Origin: a virus
Virus record (IMG/VR): IMGVR_UViG_3300023175_000028
Coordinates: 1-64,000 of that record
Length of the DNA stretch: 64,000 nt
Reading direction: 5' to 3' (one strand)
Made by a program: the position numbers and the translations under genes. The notes beneath the pieces are model-generated. The model was given only the letters and a program-made list of their open reading frames with translations, did not search any database and was not told the origin of the DNA. Below are positions 6,548 through 15,947 of the stretch, piece after piece. How positions within the stretch are numbered: the first letter of the stretch is position 1; the number at the start of each line of letters is the position of its first letter.

Positions 6548-7708
6548 TTAGCTGAATGAAACGTTACCGTTATCAATTCCAACAAGACCTAAGTAGTCAG
6601 CCGCGTTACCAAGTGAAGACGCAGTGTTTGACAACTCAACATAACCATAACGTGTCATAAATGATACGACTGGCTCGAATGATGATGGGTCAAGTACTGT
6701 TCCTGAGCTCATTAGCGGAATGTATGGGCAATAGAACGCTGCCGCATCTGATTCGCTTGAACCTTTGTAACCGATCAATACTGGTGCATTGTCTGCTGAG
6801 TAAGTATTAACGTATACTTTCATTGCGTTGTTTAAAGTACCAACCATCTTAGTGTTAGTAGGTGCTTCAAATGTACCTTCAGTTGTACGAGCGAACGCTG
6901 AAGTAGTTGCTGACTGAAGAATTGTTAGCGCGAATGGCGAAACAACTGCCCAGTTACCAGCACCACGTCTTGTACGCTGTGCAATTAAGTTACTTACGCG
7001 GTTGATTTGAACTGCCAATGCGGCATGCTCGTCACCAACGAAAGTAGCTGTACCACTTACAGCCGCTTGGTCGTAAGTTTCAGCCGCTGTACCAGCAAGT
7101 GTTTGCAATGAAGCAAGTACTTCCTGATCAATTTCAGCAGTAATTTCTTGAGCAAGAGCAGCCATGATTTCTGCTTCAACATCAATACCGTGCATTGACT
7201 GAGCATCTTGTGCCGCTTCAAATGTCCAACGAGCACTCAACTTACGAGTTTTCGCTTCGACAGTTTGTTTCAAGATTTGAATTGACATTCTGTTACCAGC
7301 TTGTCCTTCAAGTGATGCAGTTGCATCTGCTTTACCGCTTGCGTTACCTGAATACGCTTCAGCAATTTTGAATGGGCTTAGAGCCTCTTCACCTGCTGTA
7401 GCACCATTTGCTGTGTCGCTGTAACGAACACGTAGCGTATGGATCTGGCCCACAGGACCAGTCATTGGCTGTACGCCTACCAACTCGTTAGCAATAACTG
7501 TTGGCATTACACGTCTGATCACTGGAAGGATCACACGATTTAGTGTTGCAACATTACCGGCAGAAGTAGCACCTGCGGTTGCACTCTCTGACAAATACTT
7601 GCGTGTATTTTCAAGAGTTGTTTCCATTACCGCTTTTTTGTTACCTTGTAGGCCTTCAACAAGTGCTTGCTTAGTGTCCTGCCAGCGGCTTTCTAATAGT
7701 TCTGACAT
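6548..7708 (-). CDS. 23: Major capsid protein gp23
   Basis: 386 residues, a compact version of the T4 protein (521 residues). It forms the hexameric head lattice. The stretch NRVILPVIRRVMPTVIANEL and GVQPMTGPVGQI are typical of gp23 of marine T4-like phages. An LSE motif (Leu39-Ser40-Glu41) fits the gp21 cleavage rule [LI]-x-E, so about 41 residues would be removed on maturation. It directly follows gp22 (19 nt gap) with GGAGAAAACC before the ATG and is ended by a strong terminator, consistent with very high late expression. Identity is secure from sequence and gene order. Confidence 0.97.
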   Translation of the reverse strand: MSELLESRWQDTKQALVEGLQGNKKAVMETTLENTRKYLSESATAGATSAGNVATLNRVILPVIRRVMPTVIANELVGVQPMTGPVGQIHTLRVRYSDTANGATAGEEALSPFKIAEAYSGNASGKADATASLEGQAGNRMSIQILKQTVEAKTRKLSARWTFEAAQDAQSMHGIDVEAEIMAALAQEITAEIDQEVLASLQTLAGTAAETYDQAAVSGTATFVGDEHAALAVQINRVSNLIAQRTRRGAGNWAVVSPFALTILQSATTSAFARTTEGTFEAPTNTKMVGTLNNAMKVYVNTYSADNAPVLIGYKGSSESDAAAFYCPYIPLMSSGTVLDPSSFEPVVSFMTRYGYVELSNTASSLGNAADYLGLVGIDNGNVSFS

Positions 7709-7727
7709 TTTGGTTTTCTCCTATATT

Positions 7728-8819
7728 TTATAAACCTGCTAATCGACGAAGCTCAACTACGTTTTCGTCTTTTGCGTTTTTTTCTGTGACACTTGCGTCA
7801 CGATTGCCTGTTACTTCTTTTGCCTCTGATAGTATTGCCTTCTGCTTGGCTGGACCTTTACCGTCAATAACTGCCGGTAGATATTTGTCAAACGCAGATT
7901 GTAGTCTGCTTGTTTGTACTGATTCCAGTAAGTCTGTCATAATATCTTTTTGTTCCTTTGATAAAGGATCAATTAGACTATTAATTGTTTCTTTGCGCTC
8001 AACTGATTCAATCAACTTCTGCTTTTCAGCTTCTTTTGATTCTGCTATTTTCTTAGCTTTTTCAGCAAGTACTTTTGCTTCTGATAGTTGTTTTTCTTTA
8101 ATGTCAACAACTTTCATTAGCTTCGCTACTTCTGATTTCTCATTTAAGTAGCTGTTTGCATATTCGTTGCTAAATGCTTCAAATAGTCTGCGACCAAAGT
8201 CGTTTTGACGAGCTGATTCGATATCTTCTTTCAGTGAGCTAATTTCTCTGTTAAGAGACTTGCTAACTGTTTCTGATACTGCTTCAGCACTGCGCTTAAT
8301 GAAGTTCTTTTGAACTTCAGCAAATTTAGTTTTTGCTTCTCTGATAAGTCTAACTTTAGTTTCAGCTAAGTCTTTCTTATCTTCATAGAACTCTGCAATT
8401 TCTTTCGATAGTGCTTCTACAACAAATTCTTCAAGTTTAGCAAATTTATTTGCCATATCTTTCTGATCGTTGTGTAATTCTGAAACTTCTTCGCTTAATT
8501 GCTTAGTAACAAATTTCTGTAGTAACTTTGCATTTTCACGCATTGCTACTGCATATTTTGCTTTTGCTTCTGCAAGCTGTTTGCGATCATCTGCAAACTC
8601 AGCAATTTCTTCTGCAAGACGCTCGGAAAGCATAGTGTCAATTGCTTCAACCATAGTTTTTTTATCGTGCTCGTATTTTTGTGCAAATTCTTCACGAAGT
8701 TCAGCAGTTACCTGCTGTTTGTTTTCTTTGATTTTAGCATTCCAAGCTTCTTCAATTTCAGAACGCACTTCTTCGGAAACTACATCGTTTTCAAAAAGTG
8801 TTTTTAGTGCATCCAACAT
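7728..8819 (-). CDS. 22: Prohead core scaffold gp22
   Basis: 363 residues, very rich in Glu, Lys and Ala, with heptad-like periodicity from about residue 20 to 280, so a long coiled coil is expected. It repeats a motif 'xLSxEIAEFxxDKKxLAExKxxxx' three or four times, a likely internal duplication. In T4, gp22 fills the prohead and is then degraded by gp21. Position between gp21 and gp23 and composition agree with that role. Start is the ATG with AGGAGAGATAAAC upstream. Confidence 0.9.
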   Translation of the reverse strand: MLDALKTLFENDVVSEEVRSEIEEAWNAKIKENKQQVTAELREEFAQKYEHDKKTMVEAIDTMLSERLAEEIAEFADDRKQLAEAKAKYAVAMRENAKLLQKFVTKQLSEEVSELHNDQKDMANKFAKLEEFVVEALSKEIAEFYEDKKDLAETKVRLIREAKTKFAEVQKNFIKRSAEAVSETVSKSLNREISSLKEDIESARQNDFGRRLFEAFSNEYANSYLNEKSEVAKLMKVVDIKEKQLSEAKVLAEKAKKIAESKEAEKQKLIESVERKETINSLIDPLSKEQKDIMTDLLESVQTSRLQSAFDKYLPAVIDGKGPAKQKAILSEAKEVTGNRDASVTEKNAKDENVVELRRLAGL

Positions 8820-8833
8820 GTTTATCTCTCCTT

Positions 8834-9469
8834 TTATTGGAGTCTACTGATTATATTAATCAGCGATTCTTTTAAATATTTTTGTGCCTTTGCGTCTTCT
8901 TTAGTCGCCTGTGCTAATTCGTATGCCTTATACCCACCACGAGTATTCATTAGATGCTCGTAAATAGGCGTAGGATACGCCCCCGGAGCACTTGGTTGAG
9001 CAACGACATCAACGGTGATAATTTCAAAATCTGAAACTTCACCGCTGCCGTCCTCTTTAACATTACCGCTACCTCTTGAAGAGACGCCTAATTTAACACC
9101 ACTTTGTATCATAGTGCTAACTAATTGCCCCATTGGGGTAGGTAAAATTTTTAACTTGCCGTAGCCGTTTGGGCCATCCATCCACATTTCTGTAATCATA
9201 TGGCTTACACGATCTAAGTTAATGTTAAGTCCTTCTGGATGATCCACTTCGCCGAGAACACTATAACCTCCGCTTACTTGATCGTTGAGAGTTTTGACAG
9301 CCCTACCAATTTCATTTACAGGATATACACGTTGGTTTGCATTACGCACACCGCCTTGTATGCAAATACCTTTCATAAAAAGGTCTTTGCCACCTGTAGC
9401 ATTATCGGTAGACTCTACGACCATTCCTGCTTGGTCAAATGTCAAATGCTCTCGTAAGAAATTATTCAT
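8834..9469 (-). CDS. 21: Prohead core protease gp21
   Basis: 211 residues, like T4 gp21 (212). It is a serine protease of the herpesvirus-assemblin type that matures the prohead. The expected catalytic residues are visible: His77 in GEVDHPEG and Ser130/Ser131 in LGVSSRGSG. N-terminal KGICIQGGVRNANQRVYP is characteristic. It lies between the acidic core protein and gp22, with short gaps, in the T4 order. The initiator ATG follows AAGG with a short spacer. Confidence 0.95.
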   Translation of the reverse strand: MNNFLREHLTFDQAGMVVESTDNATGGKDLFMKGICIQGGVRNANQRVYPVNEIGRAVKTLNDQVSGGYSVLGEVDHPEGLNINLDRVSHMITEMWMDGPNGYGKLKILPTPMGQLVSTMIQSGVKLGVSSRGSGNVKEDGSGEVSDFEIITVDVVAQPSAPGAYPTPIYEHLMNTRGGYKAYELAQATKEDAKAQKYLKESLINIISRLQ

Positions 9470-9479
9470 CCTTTAGTCC

Positions 9480-10607
9480 TTACTTAGCGCGAGTGCTTAC
9501 ATTATTAAGTGTGCTACCTGCGCCTTTATCTGCAGATTCTGGCTTACCTTTTTTCTCAGCGCCATGTCCTGCTGGCTGGTTCTTCATCGACTTCGATGCT
9601 TTACCGCCTGGTACATTTACGTTACCAGCATTATCTTCTTTTGTTGAAGGTTGTGATAGTCCGCCTTGTGTACCGCCACTGCCTCCGTCTGCACCTTGTG
9701 CAATATTGGAAGCTGTACCGCCCATGTCGTTAGCGCCTGCTACTGCTGACTTTGTGCTTTTATCGCCATCGTCACCCATTGAAGCATTTACTTTTTCGAC
9801 ATATTCTCTCATTGTTTCGCTTACAGATTTTTCAGCTTTTTTATCTGTGCTTTTATCTGCTTTTGGATCTGCAACTTTCTTTTCGTCTTTCTTTTTAGGA
9901 TCAACTTTTTCTTTTGCTTCAAACGCAAATGACTCATCTTCTGATTCTTCATCATCGCCTTCGTCATCCATGTCCATGTCCATGTCCATGTCGTCGCCGC
10001 CTTCGTCGTCGCCGCCTTCTTTATCCATTAGCTCAGCAAATTCTTGTTGTAATTGGTCTAAAGCATCTTCAAGGTCTTCAATACGATCTTCTACGTCACC
10101 TTCGTCGCCGTCCATGTCATCCATGTCGTCGCCGCCCATGTCCATATCTAAATCGTCGCCTGCATCTCCGCCCATCATAGGATCTTCGTCACCCATGTCC
10201 ATTGGATCTGCTTCAACTTCAAACTCATCAAGATCAAAGTCTTCTTCTAAGTCGTCATCGTCTGACTCATCAACTTCGTCTTCGTCTTCTTTTACTTTAG
10301 CTGGCTTTTTAGCCATTGCTGGAGGTGCTTTTTTACCTTTTACACCAGTTGCTTTTCCGCCAGTAGCATCGCCCACTTCGCCTTCGTCTTCGCCGTCAGC
10401 ATTTTTTTGTGGTTTACCGTCGCTACCGCGTGTTCCATCATCTGGACCAGCTTCATCAATATCTTCATCTTCCTCTTCAGCAAGTAGATTTTCGTAAATA
10501 TCACGTGATTTTTCTACCACGATTTCGTGGAAAAGCTCTTCAGCGCCTTCCTTGTCTTCGTTAACAAGACGCTCGAGCATTTCTTCAAATTTGGTTAGAT
10601 CTGCCAT
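9480..10607 (-). CDS. Acidic prohead core protein (gp68 position)
   Basis: 375 residues. The first 45 residues (FHEIVVEKSRDIYENLLAEE) match the conserved start of prohead core proteins lying between portal and gp21 genes in T4-like marine phages. The rest is low complexity and extremely acidic, with DMD repeats around residues 130-220 (MDMDMDMDDEGDDEE) and a Gly/Ala/Lys-rich tail. T4 gp68 is only 141 residues, so this is a much enlarged homologue or functional counterpart. The repeat-coding DNA (about 9955-10160) is a CATGTC/GTCGCC simple repeat, prone to slippage. Likely internal scaffold, with the acidic region perhaps mimicking DNA charge or binding gp21/gp22. Confidence 0.75.
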   Translation of the reverse strand: MADLTKFEEMLERLVNEDKEGAEELFHEIVVEKSRDIYENLLAEEEDEDIDEAGPDDGTRGSDGKPQKNADGEDEGEVGDATGGKATGVKGKKAPPAMAKKPAKVKEDEDEVDESDDDDLEEDFDLDEFEVEADPMDMGDEDPMMGGDAGDDLDMDMGGDDMDDMDGDEGDVEDRIEDLEDALDQLQQEFAELMDKEGGDDEGGDDMDMDMDMDDEGDDEESEDESFAFEAKEKVDPKKKDEKKVADPKADKSTDKKAEKSVSETMREYVEKVNASMGDDGDKSTKSAVAGANDMGGTASNIAQGADGGSGGTQGGLSQPSTKEDNAGNVNVPGGKASKSMKNQPAGHGAEKKGKPESADKGAGSTLNNVSTRAK

Positions 10608-10652
10608 TTTTTTCTCCTATAAATGTTTTACCTATGGTAAGGCTGTCAATAT

Positions 10653-10659
10653 TATTTAG
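10653..10659 (-). promoter_or_regulatory. Possible late promoter box (CTAAATA)
   Basis: ACTAAATAAT on the minus strand, about 45 nt upstream of the acidic core protein gene. CTAAATA is a known variant late box in T4-like cyanophages. Confidence 0.5.
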
Positions 10660-10713
10660 TTATATGAAGAAAATATGCGTAGATATAGGCTATTTTTACG
10701 CCGTTTTGATAAT

Positions 10714-11436
10714 TTATGTACAAAGATTAAACATTTGTTTAAATTCTTTGATTGTAATATGTTTTAAATTACTAAATTTATTTAGTTCCGGAGGAATAAT
10801 GTTATCTGGTAATATTACTCTATAAAATGTAATTTGTGGATTAGTTTTAAGTATTGTTGTAGTTTGTCTTAGCCAATTTCCGTAATAAGTAGCGCCATCG
10901 TTTTGCTTTTTATAGTTAGGTGATCCGGCATATATGTTGTTAACTTTCTTTAAATTGTCGCCTGTTCCTGCATAATCAAAGCCTAAAATAAAGATTTTTT
11001 TGTAACTTGGTAAGTGTTGTGTTGCTAAAAATAGTGCTGTTGGACCTGAACTCCAGCCTTTAGATGGCTTAAAATAGTTCAAACCTTCAATATTTTTATA
11101 GGCTTTATTAAGGTTAGTCCACACATTTTTGTTCTTTTTTTGGTAGTTTTTACCTGTAATTTCTAATATCATTTTAACATCTACAGCTACCAAATAGTCA
11201 GGATCCATCTCTCGATATATAGCATTACATCCGTAAACTTTGCCAAATTCTTTTAATTGTTCTGGATCTATACCTTTACGTGATAGACCATTTCCTAAAA
11301 CAAAACCGTATGTTTTGTTCGTATGATCATTTACAAGATTAGGCGTATAAGACTCTAACGCTTTTTGTCTTCTACGTTCTGCTAATAATGTTTGTATTTG
11401 TTGTTTTGTGTATTTAGACTTGTCTAACTTTGGCAC
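10714..11436 (-). CDS. Rossmann-like protein of the MAF/MptE-like kind, function unknown
   Basis: 240 residues; GTG start overlapping the TAG of the upstream gene by one base (TAGTG). The core reads YGFVLGNGLSRKGID, GKVYGCNAIYRE, YLVAVDVKM, then SSGPTALFLATQHL and KIFILGFDYAG. This order of glycine-rich loop, 'D'-strand and SSGP helix resembles the DUF115/MptE-like and related sugar- or pterin-phosphate transferase folds; I place it there tentatively. It sits inside the head operon between gp67-position and prohead core genes, where it has no T4 counterpart. An enzyme in the capsid operon is odd; modification of a virion component is one possibility. Confidence 0.7.
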   Translation of the reverse strand: MPKLDKSKYTKQQIQTLLAERRRQKALESYTPNLVNDHTNKTYGFVLGNGLSRKGIDPEQLKEFGKVYGCNAIYREMDPDYLVAVDVKMILEITGKNYQKKNKNVWTNLNKAYKNIEGLNYFKPSKGWSSGPTALFLATQHLPSYKKIFILGFDYAGTGDNLKKVNNIYAGSPNYKKQNDGATYYGNWLRQTTTILKTNPQITFYRVILPDNIIPPELNKFSNLKHITIKEFKQMFNLCT

Positions 11437-11684
11437 TACACCATTCCCGCTTCTGCTTGAGCCGCTATTCCATACATTTGTCTAACAAACTCAAGTTCGT
11501 TTTGTTTTTCTCTATTATGAAGTTCTGCGGCTTTGCGAGCGCGGTTAATTTGTCTTAAAGACAAACGTGTTTTTCGTGTATCACTAAGGTCTACAACACT
11601 ATCGTCGTAAACTGGATCGTAGCGATCATCTTCTGCAGGCAGAAGTGTTTCTTTATCGTAATAAAAAAGCTCTCTTAGTATCAT
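11436..11684 (-). CDS. Small head-operon protein at the gp67 position, 82 aa
   Basis: 82 residues, starting MILRELFYYDKETLLPAEDD, with the motif DSVVDLSDTRKTRLSLRQIN that is strongly conserved in T4-like cyanophages. It lies directly after the portal gene, where T4 has gp67 (80 residues, prohead core), but it is not rich in acid residues at its C-terminus as gp67 is, so homology is unproven. No ribosome site precedes the ATG; a GATAAATAC late box ends only 5 nt upstream, which would place a transcript start at or next to the ATG. Confidence 0.75.
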   Translation of the reverse strand: MILRELFYYDKETLLPAEDDRYDPVYDDSVVDLSDTRKTRLSLRQINRARKAAELHNREKQNELEFVRQMYGIAAQAEAGMV

Positions 11685-11688
11685 GTAA

Positions 11689-11697
11689 GTATTTATC
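11689..11697 (-). promoter_or_regulatory. Late promoter box abutting the gp67-position gene
   Basis: GATAAATAC on the minus strand in the 13-nt gap after gp20. The predicted transcript would start at about 11683, at the ATG of the 82-aa gene, giving a leaderless message or serving the genes downstream. Confidence 0.5.
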
Positions 11698-13449
11698 TTA
11701 TATCACTTGATCTGTTGTTGGAGGTGCTGTTCCTCCAGCATCGCCGCCTGTTGCTGTTTCTGGAGGTGTTCCTTCTCCTCCGTCAACTCCGCCTTCACCG
11801 GCAGGTACTTCTTCTTCACCGGCAGCTAAGTCTGATCCCATTCCTGCTGAACTTATTCCAACGCCTCTCATTTCTGCGGCAGCGTCAGCTGAATTAGGTT
11901 CTATATCTTCGTCGTTTTCTTCTCGCCACAGTCTTTCGTTTTCTGCAATTTCTTCTGCACTCATTCCTAAGAATCGTTTTAATGCAAATCTATTTGATAC
12001 GTAAGGTATTGCACTCATTTGAGTAAATGTTGGTACACGAGCATTGTCAAGTTCTGATTGTCTATAAGCCGCAAAGTTTTGCGGAGGTTCAAAACTAATA
12101 TCAAACATATTAGTATCAACATTAATGCCTTTTTCTAATAGATATCTTTTAAACTCTTGATTAAGTTCTTCAATTAGTAGACCTTGTAAACGTTCACAGT
12201 AAGTATTAAAACGTAGTTCTTGAATATATGCAGTACCTACTCTACCATCATTGTAGGATGTTGCTCCATCATCAGCGCCTGTAGGGAGATAGCTGGAAGG
12301 TATTCGTAAGCCGCGTACGAGCTTATTAGTAAAATATCTAAGATCATCAATTTCTCCAAGATTAGTTCCTCCTGGCAATGTTTCCACTTTTGAGCCGCGG
12401 CCTTCTGCTGTTTGTGGGAAGAAGTAATCTTCGTTGATTGACAGTGGATTATAACTCGAGTCTATGACATTCTGACCGCCACCTGTCGCGGATGGGATAC
12501 GTCTTTGATGTATTTCCGTTTTAACACGCTCCACAAATTGCATAGCAAGGTGTGATGGCATGTTGCCCACATCAACGTAGAATACTCTTCTTTCTGGAGC
12601 TCTTTGAACACGATATATAATAATCGCATCTTCAAGCAATTCTTTTTGTTTGTAAACTTTAAAAATTGTTTCTAATAATGAATTACCAAACGGAAAATTA
12701 TTGTCTAAACCTTCTGATAAACTTAAATGTACAACATGCTTTGCATCAACAGCAACTTCTCCGTCGTCTAAAGTAAATCTACTTTTTCCAATGTTAGCAG
12801 TGCCGCCAACCATGCCAGTTGCTCCGCCTGTTGGAGTGTATGCTCCGCCTGTAGGTCCATTAATGTTTCCATTAGTTTGATGAGGAGTGGTAGCTACTAA
12901 ATCTTTAAAGTTAAAGTTTACATTTTTAATAATGTATTGTTCAGGCGTCTTGCCTTCACTTTCGTTAACAATAATTCTAATAACATTAGCAGGATCAATA
13001 TGAAACAGTTTTTTAGTTTCTGGATCTCTTAAGAAAAATTGATCTCCATATTTAAATGTATTTCGTAATACACGAAACATTCTTGTATCAAAATTTTGAA
13101 GTTTAGTCCATTGTTTTAAGTATTGACCAAGAATCTGTACTTCGGCATTTGTTGATTTTTTATTAAAATTAAATTTAAAGTTGGTTCCGTTAGAATCATT
13201 TTTTTGTGTACAAAATTCAGCAAGAATATCAAGTGCGGCATTAACTTCGCTGTCCATATCCATAGTATTGTATTGACCGTAACGTTCAACACGATTAGGA
13301 GTACCAACATAAACATCAGGTAAAAAAGAACTATAATTTGATCTTGCAGGGCCAGCTTGAGATCCGTTGTTTGAATTACTTAATACACTATATGAACCTG
13401 CTGGGTTATCGCTTGTTCCAACTGGTGTGAAATATTTTTTCCAACTCAT
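11698..13449 (-). CDS. 20: Portal vertex protein gp20
   Basis: 583 residues (T4: 524). It forms the dodecameric ring through which DNA enters and to which the tail binds. Diagnostic stretches include GQYNTMDMDSEVNAALDILA, IIVNESEGKTPEQYIIKNV, and RVQRAPERRVFYVDVGNMP, all typical of gp20 used as a marker gene for marine T4-like phages. The extra length is partly a Gly/Thr-rich insertion near residue 215 (NGNINGPTGGAYTPTGG) and a Gly/Glu-rich C-terminal tail. It heads the head-assembly genes and lies 4 nt after the tape-measure gene. Confidence 0.97.
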   Translation of the reverse strand: MSWKKYFTPVGTSDNPAGSYSVLSNSNNGSQAGPARSNYSSFLPDVYVGTPNRVERYGQYNTMDMDSEVNAALDILAEFCTQKNDSNGTNFKFNFNKKSTNAEVQILGQYLKQWTKLQNFDTRMFRVLRNTFKYGDQFFLRDPETKKLFHIDPANVIRIIVNESEGKTPEQYIIKNVNFNFKDLVATTPHQTNGNINGPTGGAYTPTGGATGMVGGTANIGKSRFTLDDGEVAVDAKHVVHLSLSEGLDNNFPFGNSLLETIFKVYKQKELLEDAIIIYRVQRAPERRVFYVDVGNMPSHLAMQFVERVKTEIHQRRIPSATGGGQNVIDSSYNPLSINEDYFFPQTAEGRGSKVETLPGGTNLGEIDDLRYFTNKLVRGLRIPSSYLPTGADDGATSYNDGRVGTAYIQELRFNTYCERLQGLLIEELNQEFKRYLLEKGINVDTNMFDISFEPPQNFAAYRQSELDNARVPTFTQMSAIPYVSNRFALKRFLGMSAEEIAENERLWREENDEDIEPNSADAAAEMRGVGISSAGMGSDLAAGEEEVPAGEGGVDGGEGTPPETATGGDAGGTAPPTTDQVI

Positions 13450-13453
13450 CTTT

Positions 13454-15892
13454 TTATACCTGTCTCATTAAATTACCACTAAGTCCGCCTAACGACCTTA
13501 ATTGTTTTGAGGCAATTTTGTGACCCTTCTCGGCAATTTGAGCCATTCTGTCGTTACTATTACTTATTAATTCTGCAACTTGTTGCAGTCCGTCTTGAGT
13601 TTGTGGTGAATTCATCATACCATTTATATCTGTACCTACCTTTTCAAAAGCAGTTTTTAATCCTGTAAATGACGCAGTTAGTTGTCTTCCTAAATCGTCA
13701 CCTTGTACATTTTGCATTACACTACCTATAGCACTTGGTAATTGTTCTGTTAATTGCGCAATTTGTGGTCCTGCCGCACTAACCATATTACCTACACCTG
13801 TAGCAAGGTTCATTATTTGTTCTTCATTAAGAACTGCTTCTTTATTATGAAGCATTGTTAATGTTCCCTTACCAAAATCTTGCATCAGTGACCCAAATGC
13901 AGGTGTCCCTCCATTAAACGATGCTCCGTTCATATTAGCAACTGTCATATTTTGTACTACAAAATCTGAACCATCAATAAGAGCATCTAATGGTACTGCT
14001 GAAAGACCTGCCATAGACTGCTGGAAAAGGTCTTTATCAATTTGATTATTAGGATCATTTCCTTGGTTTAACTGATCTATAATATCAAAGGCAGCATCTC
14101 TAATCTGTGTCGAACTGCCTTGTGTTAGTCTGTCATTTACAACTTCAGTTATTGTTTTGCCTTCTGCCTCAGCTACTGCCATAAACTTTTCAGCCAGTAT
14201 TGGTCCAATATCAGTTCCTAAAATATGCGCTAAATCTTTTGCTTCGCCTAATTGCATACCATTTCTTGGAGCATTTTTTAGATGATCAAGAATTTGTTGC
14301 ATTGCTTGTTGAGTATTTTGTTGAACTTGAATATCATCTGGTGTAGTAGTTGGAGCTGTAGTATCTCCGCCAACAACTAAACTTGACGCGGCATTAAATA
14401 CGTCTTCTGCACTTCGTGACTCGACATTTGCGGCTGCGCCTCCTCGATTCATTCCGCCTAATTGTTCTGCTAATGGTAGCATTGCATCACTAAGTTTTGT
14501 AAATGCTCCGTTTGGTCCAATTAGTTTATCATTAACAACAGCACCAAGATCTCTCAATGCTTTTTCACCGTTTATTACTGTTGACGTAATTCCGTCTCTA
14601 TTTTCCTGTTCAGTTTGTGCGGCGGCATTTAACCTTCGTATTGCTTCTTCACGTGTAACATTTTCTCGTTGCATTAATCGTTGAACATTATCAGAATAAG
14701 TTCCTGCCCCTGTAATTATTTGTGCGGCCGCATCAGCTGTTGCATTTCCCATACCACCTAATGTTGCCATTTGTAAAAAGTTTGGATCTCGTACTCTTGC
14801 CGCAATAGCACTGTTAAAGCTGTCAATACTGTTGGTCATTCCTTCGATGCCTCCAGGACCTTGTGCGTAATTGACCATATTTTGTAAATCGTTAAATGCT
14901 GGTCCAAGTGCTACTGCCGCTTGTCTACCTTCTTCAGATACAACAGCACCTTTGGTGAATAGATCTTCTACAGCTGCCAATGCTCCAGGGCCGGCTTTTT
15001 CTGCTTCAGCAAGAGCTCTACGCATTTTATCAGCGGCTTCTTTGTTACCGCTTGCTTCAAGCATACGTATCTTAGCGTCAACTTGTCCTTTACGCATACG
15101 GTCTTGTATTTCTTTTTCCATCTCTTTGCGGTTTTTACCAGTAAGTTTTGCAATTTTATCCATTTCGGTACTCATTGCAATCATATTTTTTGCCGCAGTG
15201 CCGTTGCGCATTTCTTCTTCCGTGTATCGACGTCTGTTGCTTATCATGTATTCTGCTAAGTCTTCGTTAACTTCTTCAAACGTCATACCCATGTTTAGTA
15301 ATGGTGTTGCAAGTCCTTGATCAAACATATTTTGACTTGCCATTGTAAACTGTTTAGCACCTTGCGTTACTGTGCCACCAAAGGCTGCAAATCCTTGAGT
15401 ATTACTTGATACGATGCCAGCAAATTCGTCTAAAGTTAGTCTTGACTGTGCCGCTGAGTTTTTCATTTCTAATATGTTATTATTAAATGACGCACCACTT
15501 GTTGATAGTGTTCTAAATGTGTCAACGCCAGTTTCAGCAGCCTTAATAAGGGCACCGCCACCTTCAGTAACCATTTGTCCAAACATTTTTAGATTTTTGT
15601 TATCGCCAGCAAGCTCGCTACCAAATGCTCCTACAATGTTTGTTAATGAAGTGTACGAATCAGATATTCTGGCATTACTACCAAAAACAGTTGATCCAAA
15701 TTTTGCAACTTCTTTAGTAGCAGTTAAAGAGGCGGCGGTAAAATCCATTTGATTTTTACCAGCTTCGTCGCCACTTTTACCAAGATTGTCAAGACCTTGT
15801 TGAACACCACTGAAGTCAAGATTAAGTCCTCTAAGGGTACTATCCTGTGCTACGTTTTCTAAGGCGTCTATTGCCTTTTGTGTAAGTTCCAA
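13454..15892 (-). CDS. Probable tail tape-measure protein (gp29-like)
   Basis: 812 residues, alanine- and glutamine-rich and mainly helical, with the mixed helical N-terminal pattern LTNIVGAFGSELAGDNKN typical of tape-measure proteins. T4 gp29 has 590 residues. The start is a TTG at 15892 with GGAG 7 nt upstream; an in-frame stop lies just before it, so no ATG start exists. It has a late box (15939-15947) and is transcribed divergently from the gp26-like gene, an arrangement consistent with a tail-length protein beside its assembly factors. Identification rests on size, composition and neighbourhood. Confidence 0.7.
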   Translation of the reverse strand: MELTQKAIDALENVAQDSTLRGLNLDFSGVQQGLDNLGKSGDEAGKNQMDFTAASLTATKEVAKFGSTVFGSNARISDSYTSLTNIVGAFGSELAGDNKNLKMFGQMVTEGGGALIKAAETGVDTFRTLSTSGASFNNNILEMKNSAAQSRLTLDEFAGIVSSNTQGFAAFGGTVTQGAKQFTMASQNMFDQGLATPLLNMGMTFEEVNEDLAEYMISNRRRYTEEEMRNGTAAKNMIAMSTEMDKIAKLTGKNRKEMEKEIQDRMRKGQVDAKIRMLEASGNKEAADKMRRALAEAEKAGPGALAAVEDLFTKGAVVSEEGRQAAVALGPAFNDLQNMVNYAQGPGGIEGMTNSIDSFNSAIAARVRDPNFLQMATLGGMGNATADAAAQIITGAGTYSDNVQRLMQRENVTREEAIRRLNAAAQTEQENRDGITSTVINGEKALRDLGAVVNDKLIGPNGAFTKLSDAMLPLAEQLGGMNRGGAAANVESRSAEDVFNAASSLVVGGDTTAPTTTPDDIQVQQNTQQAMQQILDHLKNAPRNGMQLGEAKDLAHILGTDIGPILAEKFMAVAEAEGKTITEVVNDRLTQGSSTQIRDAAFDIIDQLNQGNDPNNQIDKDLFQQSMAGLSAVPLDALIDGSDFVVQNMTVANMNGASFNGGTPAFGSLMQDFGKGTLTMLHNKEAVLNEEQIMNLATGVGNMVSAAGPQIAQLTEQLPSAIGSVMQNVQGDDLGRQLTASFTGLKTAFEKVGTDINGMMNSPQTQDGLQQVAELISNSNDRMAQIAEKGHKIASKQLRSLGGLSGNLMRQV

Positions 15893-15917
15893 ATCTAATC
15901 TCCAGCAATTTTAGTTT

Positions 15918-15925
15918 TATAAATA
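15918..15925 (+). promoter_or_regulatory. Late promoter TATAAATA for gp26-like gene
   Basis: Exact T4 late consensus TATAAATA, 36 nt before the ATG of the gp26-like gene, inside the 68-nt divergent spacer. Confidence 0.75.
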
Positions 15926-15938
15926 AAACTATATGAAA

Positions 15939-15947
15939 GTATTTATC
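15939..15947 (-). promoter_or_regulatory. Late promoter GATAAATAC for tape-measure gene
   Basis: GATAAATAC on the minus strand, 47 nt upstream of the TTG start of the tape-measure gene. Together with the plus-strand box at 15918 the two late promoters face past each other, so their predicted transcripts overlap at the 5' ends. Confidence 0.7.

Noticed and set aside
9439-10497. 352-codon plus-strand frame, Ser/Pro-rich
   Set aside because: It is the mirror of the Asp/Glu-rich prohead core gene; a repeat-rich gene commonly leaves such an opposite frame.
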